Both the position numbers and the translations under genes were made by a program. The notes under the pieces were generated by a model. The model saw only the letters and a list, made by a program, of their open reading frames with translations, was not told the DNA's origin and did no database searches. Below, piece by piece: positions 41,570 through 41,806 of a DNA stretch of 41,806 nucleotides (its first letter is position 1; the number at the start of each line of letters is the position of its first letter). Source of the DNA: Peptococcaceae bacterium (GTDB lineage Bacteria; Bacillota; Desulfitobacteriia; Desulfitobacteriales; Syntrophobotulaceae); the NCBI GenBank assembly GCA_012517475.1, contig JAAYUV010000081.1:1-41806 (forward strand), written 5' to 3'.

Positions 41570-41806
41570 CATTAAGTATAAACTTTAGCTACAGATATAG
41601 GGTTATACCATAAATAGCTATCCTTATATAAGGCAGTCAAAACATCGCCAAAGAGATAAAAAAGCTATATCCTGAAATATTCATATAAAAAATCTGTTGA
41701 GCTTTAAAACCTTAGTGCAATAAGAATTAATAAGCCTTTAGCATATCACCCATTAAGTGAAATGAAAGCATGGAAAAAGAGCCCAAACTTTGGTATTGTA
41801 ATGGTG
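41570..41806. other. Terminal stretch, no gene recognised
   Basis: AT-rich sequence after cadA. One short open segment (SQNIAKEIKKLYPEIFI) and another near the end (KAWKKSPNFGIVMV) could be parts of a gene entering from outside the window, but neither has a start site or a recognisable motif. No clear terminator hairpin follows cadA. Confidence 0.4.

Noticed and set aside
1-41806. CRISPR arrays, tRNA and rRNA genes
   Set aside because: No regularly spaced direct repeats, tRNA cloverleaf sequences or rRNA segments were noticed on either strand.

Overview
The window looks like a piece of a Bacillota (Clostridia-type) chromosome. The ribosome binding sites are strong AGGAGG types, the codon use is moderate-GC in the metabolic part, and the families present (FixABCX, CadC/CadA, PadR, DUF1700, CmpB-type permease, HepT/MntA, IS110, IS1182) fit an anaerobic, probably respiring Clostridia member. 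A Peptococcaceae/Desulfitobacterium-like host is my best guess, by inference only. No tRNA, rRNA or CRISPR array was seen.

Region 1 (about 0.9-24.3 kb) is a coherent metabolic cluster. It starts with a divergent TetR regulator. Next comes a large flavin/Fe-S oxidoreductase of the Old Yellow Enzyme / 2,4-dienoyl-CoA reductase / BaiCD type. Three decayed relatives follow: a gutted SDR, the C-terminal half of a second oxidoreductase, and an SDR with one in-frame stop. A NarL-type two-component pair and an MFS permease come next. An IS110-type element separates this from a second, apparently intact half: a paralogous MFS permease, a divergent OYE-like oxidoreductase, an intact SDR, a complete electron-transfer module in the unusual order fixB-fixC-fixX-fixA, an ABM-domain protein and a DapB-like dehydrogenase. 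A fragment of a second etfB and a 1034-residue BTAD/AAA/TPR regulator close the cluster. Taken together the genes suggest import of a cyclic or unsaturated substrate, SDR oxidation/reduction of hydroxyl/keto groups, OYE-type hydride transfer to C=C bonds, and electron exchange with the quinone pool and ferredoxin through FixBCXA. The substrate cannot be read from sequence.

Region 2 (about 24.5-34.6 kb) is a recombination and defence zone. It holds a frameshifted IS1182-type element, an orphan protein, a PadR / DUF1700-RDD membrane pair (the latter frameshifted), a second IS110 element, a small HTH protein and a small lipoprotein. Gene debris is also present (C-termini of yidC and hsdR, and a PNPOx-like piece), with a CmpB-like permease and two toxin-antitoxin pairs (AbrB/RelE and HepT/MntA).

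Region 3 (about 34.7-41.6 kb) is AT-richer and looks acquired. It begins with a mosaic open frame made of DUF1232, TauE/SafE and chemoreceptor pieces, followed by a PaaK-like adenylating enzyme. A promoter wrapped in a perfect 12-bp inverted repeat then precedes ferredoxin, lspA, a methyltransferase, a CadC-type repressor and a three-HMA-domain CadA P-type ATPase.

Points that deserve a second look: the fix/OYE/SDR cluster and its odd active-site changes; two homopolymer frameshifts that sit exactly on -1 slippery heptamers; conserved putative bridge-RNA regions in both IS110 elements; and the repeated ArsR-type operator sites of the cadmium island.
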